The notes: generated by a model from the sequence alone, not told the origin. A stretch of DNA of 64,000 nucleotides from Seiridium cupressi (GCA_036674765.1 JARVKI010000119.1:58615-122614), one strand, 5' to 3'; numbered from the stretch's first letter, positions 34,959-47,380 are shown. Made by a program: numbers and translations.

Positions 34959-37700
34959 TCAAGAAGGTAAATACCAGTTGCGCGTAGAAGAATTCTCCAT
35001 GTGCTGTTCCGGGAAGCAGTCCAACAGTGAAGAAGCATCAATATCCATCCCACTCACATTCGAAGTGCTTGGGAAGTTGATCTGAGCGTCCCGATACAAG
35101 AAAGCCGGCAAGTATTGTCGGTTGAGTAGATTATTTTCGGAGGTCTGGTTCGATTTACCCACGGCCGCGGGTCGTGTTCCCTCGGCATTGAGGCTATTCG
35201 TGATGATGTCCAAGCTGCGCTGGATAAGCTGGCATGTCTTGGCCGCCACATTCAAGGCCCTGAGAAATGTCTCTGTCTTCCTGCTAGCTAGAGCGTCGCC
35301 AGCTTTTGCGTCTTGAACCATGACGGAGGCGGATGTGTAGATGCAGTATGCCGACAGATAAGAGAGCTTAGTGAATCCAAATGTGCGCTCGAAGAGAATC
35401 AATAGTCTCTCGGCACTGTCTGCAGCCTGCCGACATGCGGCATGGTGTATAGGTAGCGAGTTGAAAGGTCGGTGTAGAAGGATGATCGTGGCATAGTATA
35501 ACAAACTGTAGCTGTTAGTCAAGTCCTGACGCCGCCAATGTGCCTCGACTCACTTTTGGCTGACGATATGTGGAGGCGGACATCTACTTGGGAGATTGTC
35601 CGGCTCGAGTTTTAAGTGTTCTGGTGTCAAGGCCCTCCAATCATCCAGTCTCTCCCTGATAGCCCTCAAAGTGATATCTCCGTCATCCCCATGGTGGCTG
35701 GAGTACAAGTGCAGGATGATGTCGCTGATGATGACTGCCAGCTTACACGAGTTTACAAAACAGGAAACGACGTGGAACTTCATCGGTGGAAACCCCGAAG
35801 CCGGTGCTTTGTCGGAGCCAGCCGGTCCTGTGTCATCGGGAACCCATAAGTCGTGCTCCGCAAAACCATCGAGGAGTTCTGGAGCGTGAGTTGACGGAAG
35901 CTCGGTCAGCGCAGGAATTCGCCCCAGGTAAAGACTCATGGCTCTGTATCTCGTTGTCAGTGGCAAGTGGCCAAGGGACTGGCAATCCACGTACTTGTCC
36001 CAGAAATAGCAGCTCCAGAAGAGCCGCCGCCTTATCTCGAGATCTTCGGCATTCAGACTCCCCAGGCTATATATTGACCCGCTGCTATGACGTAGACCAA
36101 GATCGCTGACCATCCGAAAGGCTATACCGCTATAGGTCCATGCCTGCGATATGTGACCATAAGCTAGATCTCTCGCACTTAGCTGTAGCAAAGCCTGTAC
36201 CGTCGTTATGGAGCTTGGCTTGTGTATCTCGGTGCCAAGGAGCAGGCGAGCTCTTGCTATTAGCGGCTCGGCAATCCGTCGGTCATTGAAACGAGCTGCA
36301 TGTCCGCACATGACATTCAAAAGTAGTGGGGAGTAGTATTGCCCACCAGTCATCATGTCTCCTAGTATACTATGTGAGCCAAGCTCAAGTGAATCCAGGT
36401 CCCGGGTTCGGACGCCAAGGCTTACGCATAAATGCCGGTCGATATACCCACATGAACATTGGGCTGATCCAAGCCCAGTGTATCTTTAGCAGTCTAGACA
36501 TGATCTCCCGTGGTATGTCGTTCTAGAGACCACGTCAACAAACGTTTCAGGATCTAGGGACGCTTGCCCATCTAGGTAACAATCCTTGTGCTTCCAGGAA
36601 TGGAATTGGAAATATAAGGAACTGACCTGAACTGCTGCGTTGCCAATAGCGAATTCCTCCCACGTGCGCGACTCCATGGCATTCGAAGTCAGTAACGTCC
36701 GCACGTCAACCTTGGAGTTCTGCTCCTCGAAACTTGGAAAGTTGGGCGACCGGCCGGCGAATGCTGCCGGATCGTGCACTGCGGATGTTGATCCATAATA
36801 GCATATCTGAAATGAATGAGCACAATGCTCCTCGGTGGAGCCTTCCAGACGACGTACCTTGCCGCTAGCATCCAGGCTGAGGTCAGACAGCAGCTCTGCC
36901 GTGGTTGACTCCCTCGAGGCGTTGGACCCTGAATTGCTCAGCCCATAGGCGGGCCGAGGAATAGCGGCACGGGCCCTCGGTATGGAATGAGTGGCGGCGG
37001 CAGTTAGTTCTTCAGAAGCCATTCCGGGAGTTGGCGATTTCTCCGCCTCGACTGCCATCTGCTCTGCCAGGGCCTTCTTCAGCTCGATAATGGTGGCCTC
37101 TGCCTCCTGGAGGCGCTTGGCCATCCCGATGATCTGCGACATCGGGGGAGGCTTTTCGTAGCGACACTCATCTTGATAGACCTCACAGGTCTTGCACTAC
37201 AACATCTGGAGTCAGTCTTTGCTTCTTCTGACATGCTTAATGAGTTGTCAGGAGTTAAAACTCAAGTTTCAAGAGCAAAAACGCTAAATCAGGAACCAGT
37301 AAACTCCCAAAACAGGCTATACGGGGCACGAAATAACTCTGGAAGTTGCCTACTTGCGGCTGGGTGCCATCGCAGCGAGTTTTTCTCACCCCTGTCGAAT
37401 AATTGTCAGCGTCGTCTATATCAAAGCTACCGTACTCCACGTCGAGGACGCCGGTGTGGGTTTAATTATTAGGCATTTTTTTAAGCTTAACAAGATGCCG
37501 CTCCGAGTGCTCGGAGCACCGAGACGGGCCTCGGGTCTAAGGTCTACGGGGTCAAGGGACAGGCAGGCTGCCATTCACATACTGCAGTTCTGACATGTTA
37601 AGCCCCGATGGGTACGGGTCGCCGTGCGCGCACGCGGACCGGCGGTACTGCCAGACGCGCTGGACTTTGCCGAAGCGCGAGACGGGGGCGGCTGAGACAT
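34959..37700 (-). CDS. Zn2Cys6 fungal-specific transcription factor
   Basis: Seven exons on the minus strand: 37700-37583, 37391-37354, 37196-36627, 36522-36426, 36361-35995, 35943-35554 and 35511-34959, 2133 nt and 710 residues, all phases consistent. The binuclear zinc cluster at about residues 36-63 is spread over three exons: TCQNCR / VRKTRCDGTQPQ / CKTCEVYQDECRYEK, giving the spacing C-x2-C-x6-C-x6-C-x2-C-x6-C. A leucine-heptad coiled coil (IGMAKRLQEAEATIIELKKA) follows directly and suggests dimer binding. The middle-homology domain (PF04082 type) has LLKIHWAWISPMFMWVYRPA, ALLQLSARDLAYG, AFRMVSDLGLRH and RRRLFWSCYFWDK-AMSLYLGR; the last joins across a 51-nt in-frame intron (35944-35994) that the open frame alone would hide. 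Nuclear DNA-binding regulator; targets unknown. The SRPBCC gene lies 0.6 kb upstream on the same strand. Confidence 0.87.
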
Positions 37701-38313
37701 GTCGCGCGAGGGTGCCGGCGTCTTTGTAGGTGATGGGACGTACGGTCACGTCTGCGCTTAGGGGGTACAACAATGCCCGAGCCGGAGGGTCGTCAAGGAA
37801 CGGGAATAAGACGAATCATCGTGTAGGCATTTGCCATATCCAATCGTCCGATGAAGTGACAGCCCGCACAGAGTCTCGACCACCTCGCGCGCCACGATCA
37901 TTATCAAGCACTTGGGGGCTCTCCACAGCGCCGGTGCTGTGTAGAAGTTGCGTTGCCAGACCAGGTGCCACAGGGGGTCCCGGGACGCGTGGTGGGGGAG
38001 AACGGAAAGCCGTTTCTTGGCACCTGTCCGTACTGGTTAGGTGCTGGGTTTTGATTGTTTCAGATTCGCTGGTTTGGCAAAGAGTCGTCATCCTTTGGGA
38101 TGCAGTCGAATGCATCCACAGGGCTGCTGCAACGTGGAAGCCAGAAATAAAGCGGGACGCGTGTACGCCCAGGTGGCTATTGATAGGCGCAATGAACCAT
38201 TCTCTAATGTAGCACTAGTCATGGTTTGTGCCACTATAAAAATATGCTGCCCCTACTATCCAGGGCCTTGGGTTCACAAGAACGGGGCACGCTAGGTACT
38301 GTGTGTATGGCGG
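37701..38313. other. Intergenic
   Basis: Promoter of the Zn2Cys6 gene and 3' flank of the SRPBCC gene. Frames present on both strands have no recognisable motif. Confidence 0.5.
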
Positions 38314-38931
38314 CTATGCCGGGCTGGGTGCCGCCTCAGCCGCAGCTTTGAGTCCATTCATCCATAAAGTCAAGCCTGCCACCAGCTGCTTTCCTGCAAA
38401 TGTTTTGACTGCCCAGGTCAACGGGCCGTAGAATGTTTCGCAATTCGTGTACTCGCACCCGCCGTTTCCGCTTTCCAAGAATTCCTGCACGCGCTCCGCT
38501 CGGAGGTACCAAGGGTTGCCCTGCGTCTTCCACCCAATCCGCAGACCTTTCCGGCCGTCGCGCTCAAACTCGTCCAGCATAGTGATTTCGAGCTCCGTGG
38601 TCCTGAACGATGCTCTCTCTGGATCCATGTGCACTTCGAGGGTGAATTTGCTCCGAGGTAAAAGTTGACCTTGCTTGGCTGCAACATGTGCCAATGACGA
38701 CGGAATCGAGGCACCCGACGCCGGGGAAGCACTGGTTACAGTAACCCGCGGGACCCATTTATTCCACGTAGGGTACGTCGACGGATCCAGCATAATCTCC
38801 AGGCATCTCGTTGGAGACGCGGCAATGGTTGTCGAGAAGACAATACTGCCGGACCCGCCAGCTCCCAAAGTTGGCGTGGGTATGGGAGCCACGAACGCCG
38901 GGACTTGGTTTGGAGGTATTTCGAACGCCAT
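38314..38931 (-). CDS. SRPBCC (START-like, Coq10/polyketide-cyclase fold) protein
   Basis: Single exon, 205 residues. The pattern GSGSIVFSTTIAASPTRCLE then LDPSTYPTWNKWVPRVT is the opening of SRPBCC domains (strand, ligand-cavity helix, W-x-x-W loop). Further strands follow (SKFTLEVHMD, ASFRTTELEITML, LRIGWKTQG), and the long C-terminal helix is AVKTFAGKQLVAGLTLWMNG. An N-terminal Pro-rich stretch of about 25 residues precedes the fold; no signal peptide is evident. The fold binds hydrophobic ligands; in fungi such proteins include Coq10-like ubiquinone carriers and many of unknown ligand. No catalytic residues can be named. It sits just upstream of the Zn2Cys6 regulator in the same orientation, a possible functional pair, but that is position only. 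Confidence 0.75.
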   Translation of the reverse strand: MAFEIPPNQVPAFVAPIPTPTLGAGGSGSIVFSTTIAASPTRCLEIMLDPSTYPTWNKWVPRVTVTSASPASGASIPSSLAHVAAKQGQLLPRSKFTLEVHMDPERASFRTTELEITMLDEFERDGRKGLRIGWKTQGNPWYLRAERVQEFLESGNGGCEYTNCETFYGPLTWAVKTFAGKQLVAGLTLWMNGLKAAAEAAPSPA

Positions 38932-39563
38932 CTTCCTGTTGGCGAGAATTGCGGCGACTGCTGTCTTGCACGATACGGCACTCTAAATGAGGGCGAGGCC
39001 TTTGGGGGCTGCAGGCTGGAGTCTTCGGCGAGGAGGCGTGAATCTCATTTGACACAGATGGAGCCTGGATATAATGTACCAATAGCTTCCAAGACCTGCC
39101 AGGCCGGATTTTGGTAGCCCCGGTGCAAGCTCCAAACCCCGGCTAGTCACAATGTAGCTTATGAGTCTCGGGTGCGAAGCCTTCTCTTAAAAACGTCCTT
39201 GCCGGCATGCAAATCTCACGCGCACTTATGGTGAGCTCCTCATCATCAAATCGATAATGATTCGCAGCCTTGAAACCCCACAAGACGCGATGTTCATTAG
39301 TCATGTCGGTCTGCAACTGAGCCTCAAGTCACAAGATCCGGCCCACGCGTCAACGGCGCATCATTTGCTGTAACACTAGCAGCGCACTTGTATTAGGCGC
39401 CGAGCTGAGACTACATTAAGATGTAGGATTGTTCAGTGTTAAGGTCGTGGGCAAAAGACTCGTCACTGCGCATACCGAGTCACTGTTTGAGCTGAATGCA
39501 AATTCATGTTAAAAACTAACTATATCTTTCAAATCCCTGCCCTCTCGCCATGTCCCGAGTCAG
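38932..39563. other. Intergenic
   Basis: Between two minus-strand genes. No gene seen. Confidence 0.5.
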
Positions 39564-41350
39564 CTATAACTCGCGCTTTCTCGTCGCTTCGGTGGGGATG
39601 GCCCGAAGTCTGAACATAGCGACCCCATGGCGATCAACCTGGGCGGTGACTGTGCCTGATGGAGCAACCGTCGTGGTGGCGTTACCCAGCAAGAGCGGAT
39701 CAGCTTCAGCCAGACCTTGAGCATACGACTTTGTTGTCGCGTTGTACCTGTCGGCGCCGACGCTGGTTTCGTTCCACCCGTTAGTGTAGTTGCCGACGGC
39801 CGAAGAGGCATCGATGATGGCCTGCGCTTCGTCGTTGGACATTCTGTTTGCCCATAAGTCTCGCACTTCCCATGAGATGGCAGAGTATTCTGCCTGACCG
39901 GTGCTTCCTAGATCAGCGAAAGCGTCCCACAGGGTCGCATTCATTTCGAGAGGTGAGTTGTTGCCGTTGAGCAAGACCACAAGGACGTCGTAGTAGTTAC
40001 CACCGGTGGTAGAGTACAGGGCGCCTGACCACAGTTGGTAGCTTGCTTTACCATATTCGTCGATATCGTCGCTTTCGTATACCCATCTTCGGGACGCTGA
40101 GCTACCCAGCGGATCTTGATTGACCGCGATGACGGCCGCATTAGAGACAATTGCCAGGTCTTGTGGCTTTACAATACGCAGGTCGTTGCCAAGGATCAAA
40201 GGACTCGTACTGTCAGCCATGATCTAGATGAAAGGTATCAGGGCAGGCTCACCTCTTGACCGCAGCCCAGAGTGAGAATTGAGTCAAATACTCAGGGTCA
40301 GTCATGCCTCCGTTGCCAACTTCCAGCATGTCGAGATCATTCCATGCTCCCGGGATGGCTTTTGAGGTAATAAAAGAAGCCTATTCCAGATTAGCTTCTA
40401 CCCAGAGACATGTGCTTGTTTCGCTCCTCAGAAAATTAAGCGCACCTTATTAATAATGTTCAGCAGTGAACAGTGGAAGCCCGGAAGACCGCAGTTCCAG
40501 GCATCTGGTCCGTCGCTGGTGTTGTTAGCTTTCTCGGCATCTACTATTAGAAATTCGCCAAGACCTACCAGGGGCAACGATCATCAGGCTTATCATAATA
40601 GTCGGTGACATCACCAGATATCCTCCAGGAGTTCGCGATTGTTGAACCCCAGTTCCAAGGATAGTCTTCGCCCCAATTGCAAAGCGAATACAGTATGGAT
40701 CGGCCTGTGGCATTCAATGCTTTTGCCATGACATTATATCGGTCGTGGGAAATTTGCTGGGTACCTGCTTGGCCGGAGTTGTAACAGTTATCGTCTATTT
40801 GATAGTCAGTAATTTTCGTATCATATAGACAATCAGCAACACCTACACTTCAGATAATCAACTCCCCAGCTGGCCCACGTCTGGGCGTCCATCTCCTCGT
40901 ATCCCAGACTGCCAGCATACTGTCCACAAGTATATACACCGGCGCTCGAGTACATGCCAAACTTCAGGCCAAGGTCATGGATATCGTCAGCTACAGAGGC
41001 CATTCCGCTAGGAAACTTGGTGTAATCGGGCTGGAGTGTGCCATTGGCGTCTCTCCCAGTGGACCAGCAATCATCCAGAATGACGTATTGGTATCCCAAG
41101 TCCTTGAGTCCATAATCCACGATCAACCTGGCGGACGACTGTAGGAGATCCTCTGAAACATCACATCCGAAGGAGTTCCAGTTATCTGCGAAACTCTTAT
41201 AAGCATGTGAGCCACCTGCAATATGAATCAACCTCACTTACCCCAACCCATCTGCGGAGTTCTGGCGAGGCCATTATTGACCGCTGAACCGGAGCGCACA
41301 AAAAGCGCGATCGCAGTCACCTTGAGCCACGACGACGACGACGACGACAT
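39564..41350 (-). CDS. Secreted GH27 alpha-galactosidase
   Basis: Six exons on the minus strand: 41350-41242, 41185-40847, 40794-40569, 40515-40446, 40380-40253 and 40209-39564, 1518 nt and 505 residues. The N-terminus has six Ser from TCG codons, then a hydrophobic signal core ([13 protein letters not shown]). The mature part opens [20 protein letters not shown], the standard GH27 start. The barrel carries YVILDDCW, the nucleophile in LKYDNC (Asp151), the acid/base in WRISGDV (Asp211), then [22 protein letters not shown] and [17 protein letters not shown]. The C-terminal 150 residues form the beta-sandwich. Five introns of 43-65 nt interrupt it; the last acceptor is the CAG at 40210-40212, since a TAG slightly upstream (40218-40220) would break the frame. 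It hydrolyses terminal alpha-1,6-galactose in melibiose, raffinose or galactomannan outside the cell. Residue roles come from the family. Confidence 0.92.
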
Positions 41351-44300
41351 GGTAATGAGAAGCGGCAGCAGAAGATCAAAGACCGATGACGTGCCAGCAA
41401 AGACATCCCAGTCCAGAACGTTCGGGGGGAAGACCAGGCTTTAAATGGTCCCACGGACGATCCCCCGCATTCTGCGGTAGATCCGTATCCTAGCATATCG
41501 GTGATGCTTGTCAAGGTAATGCATTCGGGGATGATGGCCCGAAGCAGTATACACAACACAACAGTGCAGTCTGCAAGCTTGGACAATCATCCCTGCAGCG
41601 AACCGCAATTGACCAATAGGCCCGGCCACGAGTGGTAACCGAGCTGTGGTGCTTGTCAGGTTACACCATCGGCTCCAAGGCTACGGAAGCCGACGGCGGG
41701 TTGGGCTGTTGGCCAACGTCATCTTGGAAGCGGTCAATGATGGCCATTGAGCGTCCTCAGGTCGAGATCAGAAGCACGATCCCGGATCCCGGGTATCCCC
41801 TAACGGCTGAGGGTCTGCTAACTTGGAATGTCCTAGAGGCGGGAAATCACCCCTGGAACCCCAAGAATTTCCCCTCATTCACGGGGCTAGAACACGGTAT
41901 CGAAAGTGGATTGCATGTGTGAGCCGCATCTTTGTGCGGGGTTAGTGTCAACAGATTTCTGCTTCCACCAGCTGCTTCGACCTCCAACGAGCGGTAATTT
42001 ATCTGGCTAGTTGAAGCTCCCGGGCGCTATTCTGCCGCCAACAGTATTACTTCCGTCGTATCAATGGTACATATGTAACGGGCTGGAGCTGTTCAACTGC
42101 CGGCATTCTGAACATACTGTACTAGCCACTAGTTTTGAAATTCTTTGAAGTTGAAGGGCGTAAACGCAAGCAAACGGTGCTGAACCTAAGATGAGCCTAT
42201 CTCCCACATGCTCACCACCTGTAAGTGCGGATCACGGGAGGTTTTCGTGGTTATTAGCACCGTGTTTGCCTGCTCCACAAAATGGTGCCTGTTGAAATTG
42301 AGACAGTCATAATTAGCATCACATTGTAGAAGACTATACGTACAGGCATATGATCATTTCCTTGGCAAGTCACATTCGAGCTATCTATAATTATAGCAAC
42401 CTGTACCGAATATACCGCTCAGTCGTGACCATCGACACTTCTTGACCAAAGTGTAGTAGCAGTCGCCCAGTAGACAACCTCAAGTCGTAGCAATCTAATA
42501 GGTTAGACGGAAGCATATTCCAGCTCCATGTTCCTGCTCTTCACGCAATGCAGGAAGCAATTGTGCTGCGTGAGAGTGTCTCGAAAACCTTGCAGTACGC
42601 ATCTGCCGTGATAGTAAAAATTCACGCCGAATTGCGCCCTAGACCCATGCAGATGATTTCTATACAAACTATCTCTTCAAGAGTTCTCATTAACCCATAT
42701 CCGTGCCTCTCGATGAAGTTTTACTCAGCGGTAGGTCTAACAGGGAGTATTAGTTTGTTGTATCATTGAATAATTGTGGGCCCTATTCTAGAAGGTTTTA
42801 TGTTATTTCCTTCAAATAGCGCTTATGTCATTCAATCGTCTTTTGCCTTTTGGCAATAATGTTGTTGCAGGCATTATTGGTAGGACATTTAGTTTTCATA
42901 TATCTTCATGTCCCTTACAATACACTTACGCTCGCTGAGTCTATTGCATCTAGCCGAGAGCTCTAGACGGGATTAATGATACATTACCGATTAGTGGGAC
43001 TCCTGCCTTTTTTCTTCTTCTTTCTTTTGGGGGTGGGGTGCTAGTTTGGGCGCTATCGAGGACGGTCATGAAGATAGAGGTATCGTGAGAGTGACTTTCG
43101 TTATTGTGAACGATGAAGAGTGGCTAGCGAGAACAATAGCTTTTCCGCGACTTACCTCTCTGATATCCTTACATTATTTTTTCTGCTTCCGCATGCGTGA
43201 TATCCAATTCTCGGAAACGATGCTTAACAGATCGGGCACAGCAATCCTTAGTCGGTCCCGAAATTTAAGCATAGGAGGTACGAGCGCTTATGAGCTCTAG
43301 TTAATCTGTTATTAATCTATCAAGACGCCTCGACCTCGACAAGATAATCTATTTGAACAACACGGTGTTGAGAGCCAAGGAGGACAAATATCAAATCTTT
43401 CCATTCGCAACATAACTCTGAAAATATTTTAACCCAAAAGAACAGATTCGATGACTTTATCTAATCGCTTCACTGAGTTCTAGTTGTTCTGATTGCAATG
43501 GGTAAGGCAATGACAAGTTATCTTTGGTCCAACAGCTAGATTCAATAATATTGAATAGAAGTCCCTTTTGTAGATTTCACCGATTAGCACACGAAATAAA
43601 TCAGTCAGAGACTGCAGAAGGGGGAATAGTTTCAACATGTCTGCACTTTCGTTGGCTATGCCGTAAATCATCACTATAGCGGTGCCTAATAAGTTTAAGA
43701 GGTTTATAAGCGTAACTCGTCCTTTCATAGCGATCACTCGGAAAATCTCCAATTTCGCGGCATTTCCTATCTAAAAGCATATAGAATCTCCAGGCTGGCG
43801 GAGCGACTTTCTGACGACGATTAAAGGATGATGATGCTCTTAGCTAAGGGTTGCTATAGTGGTGTTTGGAAGTATTCGTTTCTATCTCCCTACTACCTTA
43901 AACTCAAAAGGGAACTGCACAATAAGGTTACCTTAGGAAACATACAGGGATATGGCAGAGTAACGGGGAGATGTGAGAGGGCGACTTTGAGGCGACGATT
44001 GATTATAAACACGCAGCAGGGAAGCACTTTCACACCAAGCATGACATATGCCACTTCAGCCGAGATCAGGCTGCAGTTCATCTGAGATGGAATCAATAAG
44101 TCCGATGGCGTCATACCTCGAGGATATCTTCCCATGAGATTGAAAGGTGCTGCGCTGCCAGCTCTGTGCACATGAGACCTAGCATCCAGATCCAGTCGGT
44201 CAGTCAGTCATTTTATTGATTTATTAATGGGAGCAAAGGCGAGCGACGAGCAGAGCCACATATCGAATACGGCTGCGCGCGATATAACATACACTACATT

Positions 44301-45350
44301 AAGTATGAAGTAGTAACAATACGGGGCAAGACCAGACCACTAGCCGTATAACAGGGAGCAATTATCTTGGTTTTTCAAAGGGGAGGACAAGTATCTAACT
44401 AACCAGCTTTCCACCTTTATCAAGATCTGGACGCGAGGCATTTGAAGCAGAGTGGGCCAGCACCGCATCTACCCGAGCAAGTCGGAGCTTTCGCAACAGG
44501 CTGACATGCCGTGTCTGGTGGATATGGGATCTATTTTCAGCGGCGTGGCTTTACTTCAGCGCATGCAGGGCTTCCTGGCTCCCTACTCCATGGCGTACAG
44601 GGGTGTGCAGTGGGTGTGAGGTCAGCCCACGTGGAAAGTGGAAACGTTTCCCATGCAATGAATGTCCTTTGGGCAGCGTCGCCGAGTCCCTGGCGCCGGA
44701 CCACGTTACGCATCGCATCGCATCGCATCACATCGCATCGCATCACATCGCAGCCCTTCACAATCGGACAACATCGTGCCGCAACTGGACTGTCTGCGGC
44801 ATCGGGAGACGGCCGTGATGAGCGAACTTCATGCCCCAGAATGTCGTGCTTCATTTCGCACACTATCAGCCAAATCCATGATCTGCGCAAGCAGTGCTTC
44901 ACCGAATGGCCGGGAAGCGCGCCTCGTCCGCTCGCGTGGTCGCAACACCGAGTGCGCCGCGACCAAGCGGCTAGCTCGCGAGCAGGGGCACACTTGCTGA
45001 CCCCCAGTGGCATCGACGTGGCAGTCGGCCAATAGCTCATCAAACCCATGCCGCAAAAGACGCACCTGTTCACTAACGTTGGGGTTGCCCGGTCGGTATT
45101 TTTATCAAGACTGTGTCAGCACGGCGTGCGTAACCAAGGCCAGGGGCGAGACTAACTCGGCTCCATCTCGAGTCCCATTATCTTACTCCTCCCCAGAATT
45201 TATGGGGGCTAGCAACGCGACGGACTCGTTCCTCGATATTGGCGGCTTCTAGTGTTCGCTAGCTTATGAGCTGGGACAACTTTATTATTACCACACTTTC
45301 CTAGCTGTTCCTCGCGTGGTTGCTGATTTATACCTCTGAGAACTGAAACC
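41351..45350. other. 4-kb region without recognised gene
   Basis: The first 300 bases should hold the alpha-galactosidase promoter and the last few hundred that of the methyltransferase. Between them only short frames occur; 42100-44200 is visibly A/T-rich. The 178-codon minus-strand frame at 44537-45073 is made largely by a pentanucleotide repeat and G/C-rich DNA and has no motif. Confidence 0.55.
44711..44750. repeat. CATCG/CATCA pentanucleotide microsatellite
   Basis: Eight consecutive five-base units: three CATCG, one CATCA, two CATCG, one CATCA, one CATCG. Not in a recognised gene. Confidence 0.93.
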
Positions 45351-46695
45351 ATGGCATCCGGATTACCCGCGGAGGGAACTGCCAGTCGTCATGGGGCAGA
45401 CCTCGCAGAACATCTCGAGTCCTCCCAAGTGGTGGGTGTATCCGCGACGGCCGACCACGACGTCGGAGAAGTAAGTTTCCAGCAACGACCTGATGGCCCG
45501 TACTTGTGGCTAATCCTAGTAGCCTGACAGCGATGATGCTTCCATGAGAGACTACGATTCAGCAATCGACGTTGAAAGCTATAGGTACGAATGCTTCCTA
45601 TAACTCTTTCTCGCTAACGTGTGAAACATATAGAAGTTCTACCTATTCCATTACCTCCAGTGTAGCTGAACGCCTTGAGGAGAACGGACGAACCTATCAC
45701 GCGTTCAAGGAGGGGAAGTATATGCTTCCTAATGATGAAACAGAATTAAATCGGCTTGGTTTGTCAAGAACACCCTATAAGATGAAAAACGTCTTACATT
45801 CCATAGACCTTCAACATCGCATGTGGGAGATCACCTTAGACGACCAACTGCACCTGTCGCCGATCGGGCCCTCTCCGCACCGAGTCCTAGACATAGCCAC
45901 AGGATCAGGTATATGGGCTATAGACTTCGCGAACAAATACCCCTCTGCTCTGGTCACAGGCACTGACCTGTCCGCCGTCCAGCCGGAATAGTGAGTTCAC
46001 ACGTGACACCTCGGAGACGTTCTGGGGCACTAACACCTGGAAGTGTTCCTCAGAATTGTGATTTCCAGATCGACGATGCCGAAGATGAATGGGTATTTTC
46101 TCATCCCTTTGACTATATCCACGGGCGTGCCTGCGCCACCTGCTTCAGATCGCCCAAGGAGATCTTTCGAAAAGCTTTCGACAATCTCAAACCGGGTGGC
46201 TATTTTGAGATGCAGGACCTCGATCTTCAGACCTCCGAGGACGGCAGTATTGAAGGAACAACTCTCACTGTGATTCAGAATAATGTACACGCCGCACTGG
46301 CCTCCACTGGAATGCGTTGGGATAATGCGAGTAACTATCGAAGGTGGATGGTGGAGGTCGGCTTCGAGGACGTCACCGAGGTCGTCCATCGCTGGCCCTC
46401 AAACCCATACTGGCCAGCTGACTCCAGGGAGAAGACATTGGGCGCATGGTTCCTGGCCCAGGTGGGATGTGGATTACTTGAGAGCGTGTGCACGCGTATT
46501 TTCATGACCAAACTCGGATGGTCGAAGGAGCAACTCGACGAATTCCTCGTAAGGGCAGGAAAAGATCTCAAGGATCGCAACATCAAGGCTTATTCCCCCG
46601 TGTAAGAAACCACGTTGCCGAGGTCGATTGAGGAAGGCTCCACATGCTAATTATCAAGCAGGTATATCGTCTACGGCCGCAAGCCTGAAGGATGA
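45351..46695 (+). CDS. LaeA-like SAM-dependent methyltransferase
   Basis: Five exons: 45351-45470, 45523-45584, 45634-45990, 46044-46601 and 46662-46695, 1131 nt and 376 residues. A disordered acidic N-terminus of about 65 residues is followed by YSITSSVAERLEENGRTYHA, then YMLPNDETELNRL and HRMWEITLDDQLHLSPI, the conserved lead-in of LaeA-type enzymes. The SAM motif I is VLDIATGSGIWAIDFANKYP, then GTDLSAVQPEYVPQNCDF, a DYIHGRACATC segment and KPGGYFEMQDLD (motif III region). The gene ends with the typical VYIVYGRKP. Family members range from the global regulator LaeA to cluster-resident methyltransferases acting on small molecules; this one cannot be placed without phylogeny. The last intron leaves only 34 nt in the final exon. 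Convergent with the MFS transporter gene, 0.7 kb away, and 7.9 kb upstream of the polyketide synthase. Confidence 0.88.
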
Positions 46696-47380
46696 GCTGA
46701 GGTTGAGCCCATGACAGAAAATCAAGTCGACTAAAGACAGCTGTCTAGCAGATCACTTGAGGCCGGTATGTTCTGTTACTGATACTTCGTACCAATAGTA
46801 GGTTCAAAGACAGTTGCGCAGCATTACTGGAGTGTTACGGTTCCCGACCTGCCGAGACATATGTGACGCAACATTACACCCTCGGAACTGAACCCCGAAA
46901 ACACACATGAGCAGGGCGTGAACTATTCCAGCCTCCCGAGGCAGACGAAAGACAACGCATGAGTCACGCGGTTCCAACACGGACCAAACATGATTTATTT
47001 TGAAGGCGGCATAGTATAAGCTAGGATCCCACATATGGATATGTCAAATGCTTATATTCACCGGTACCATTGGTATCGATATGTACATATAACACTAGTA
47101 CAAGCACGACAAAAAAGCACTTGCACCGTTGACTGCTTACGCCATCTCCGCTACACTACTTGAGACCACCCAATTATTAGCAGATAGTTAGCAACCGGGT
47201 TGATAAGGTGGCCATGGTTATGGTCATGGTTATATTGATACTCCATACGATCTAGGTCAGTGAACATCCAGAAGCATACCACCAGCCGTCTCAATATAAT
47301 TACGACTTTTGTAAAACTTTAATGTTACTAAGCCAACTTCAGACTCTTTATTAAATAGAAACCAATCTTGTCCAACCTAA
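46696..47380. other. Intergenic, convergent 3' ends
   Basis: Between the methyltransferase and transporter 3' ends. No gene seen; a TGGTTATGGTCATGG-type imperfect repeat occurs near 47213. Confidence 0.5.

Noticed and set aside
40204..40252. Acceptor at the TAG just upstream of ATCATGGCTGAC in the alpha-galactosidase
   Set aside because: It shifts the frame; the CAG a few bases downstream gives the family-like [10 protein letters not shown] join.
44537..45073. 178-codon minus-strand frame with repeated Cys-Asp residues
   Set aside because: The repeat comes from the CATCG microsatellite; no family features.
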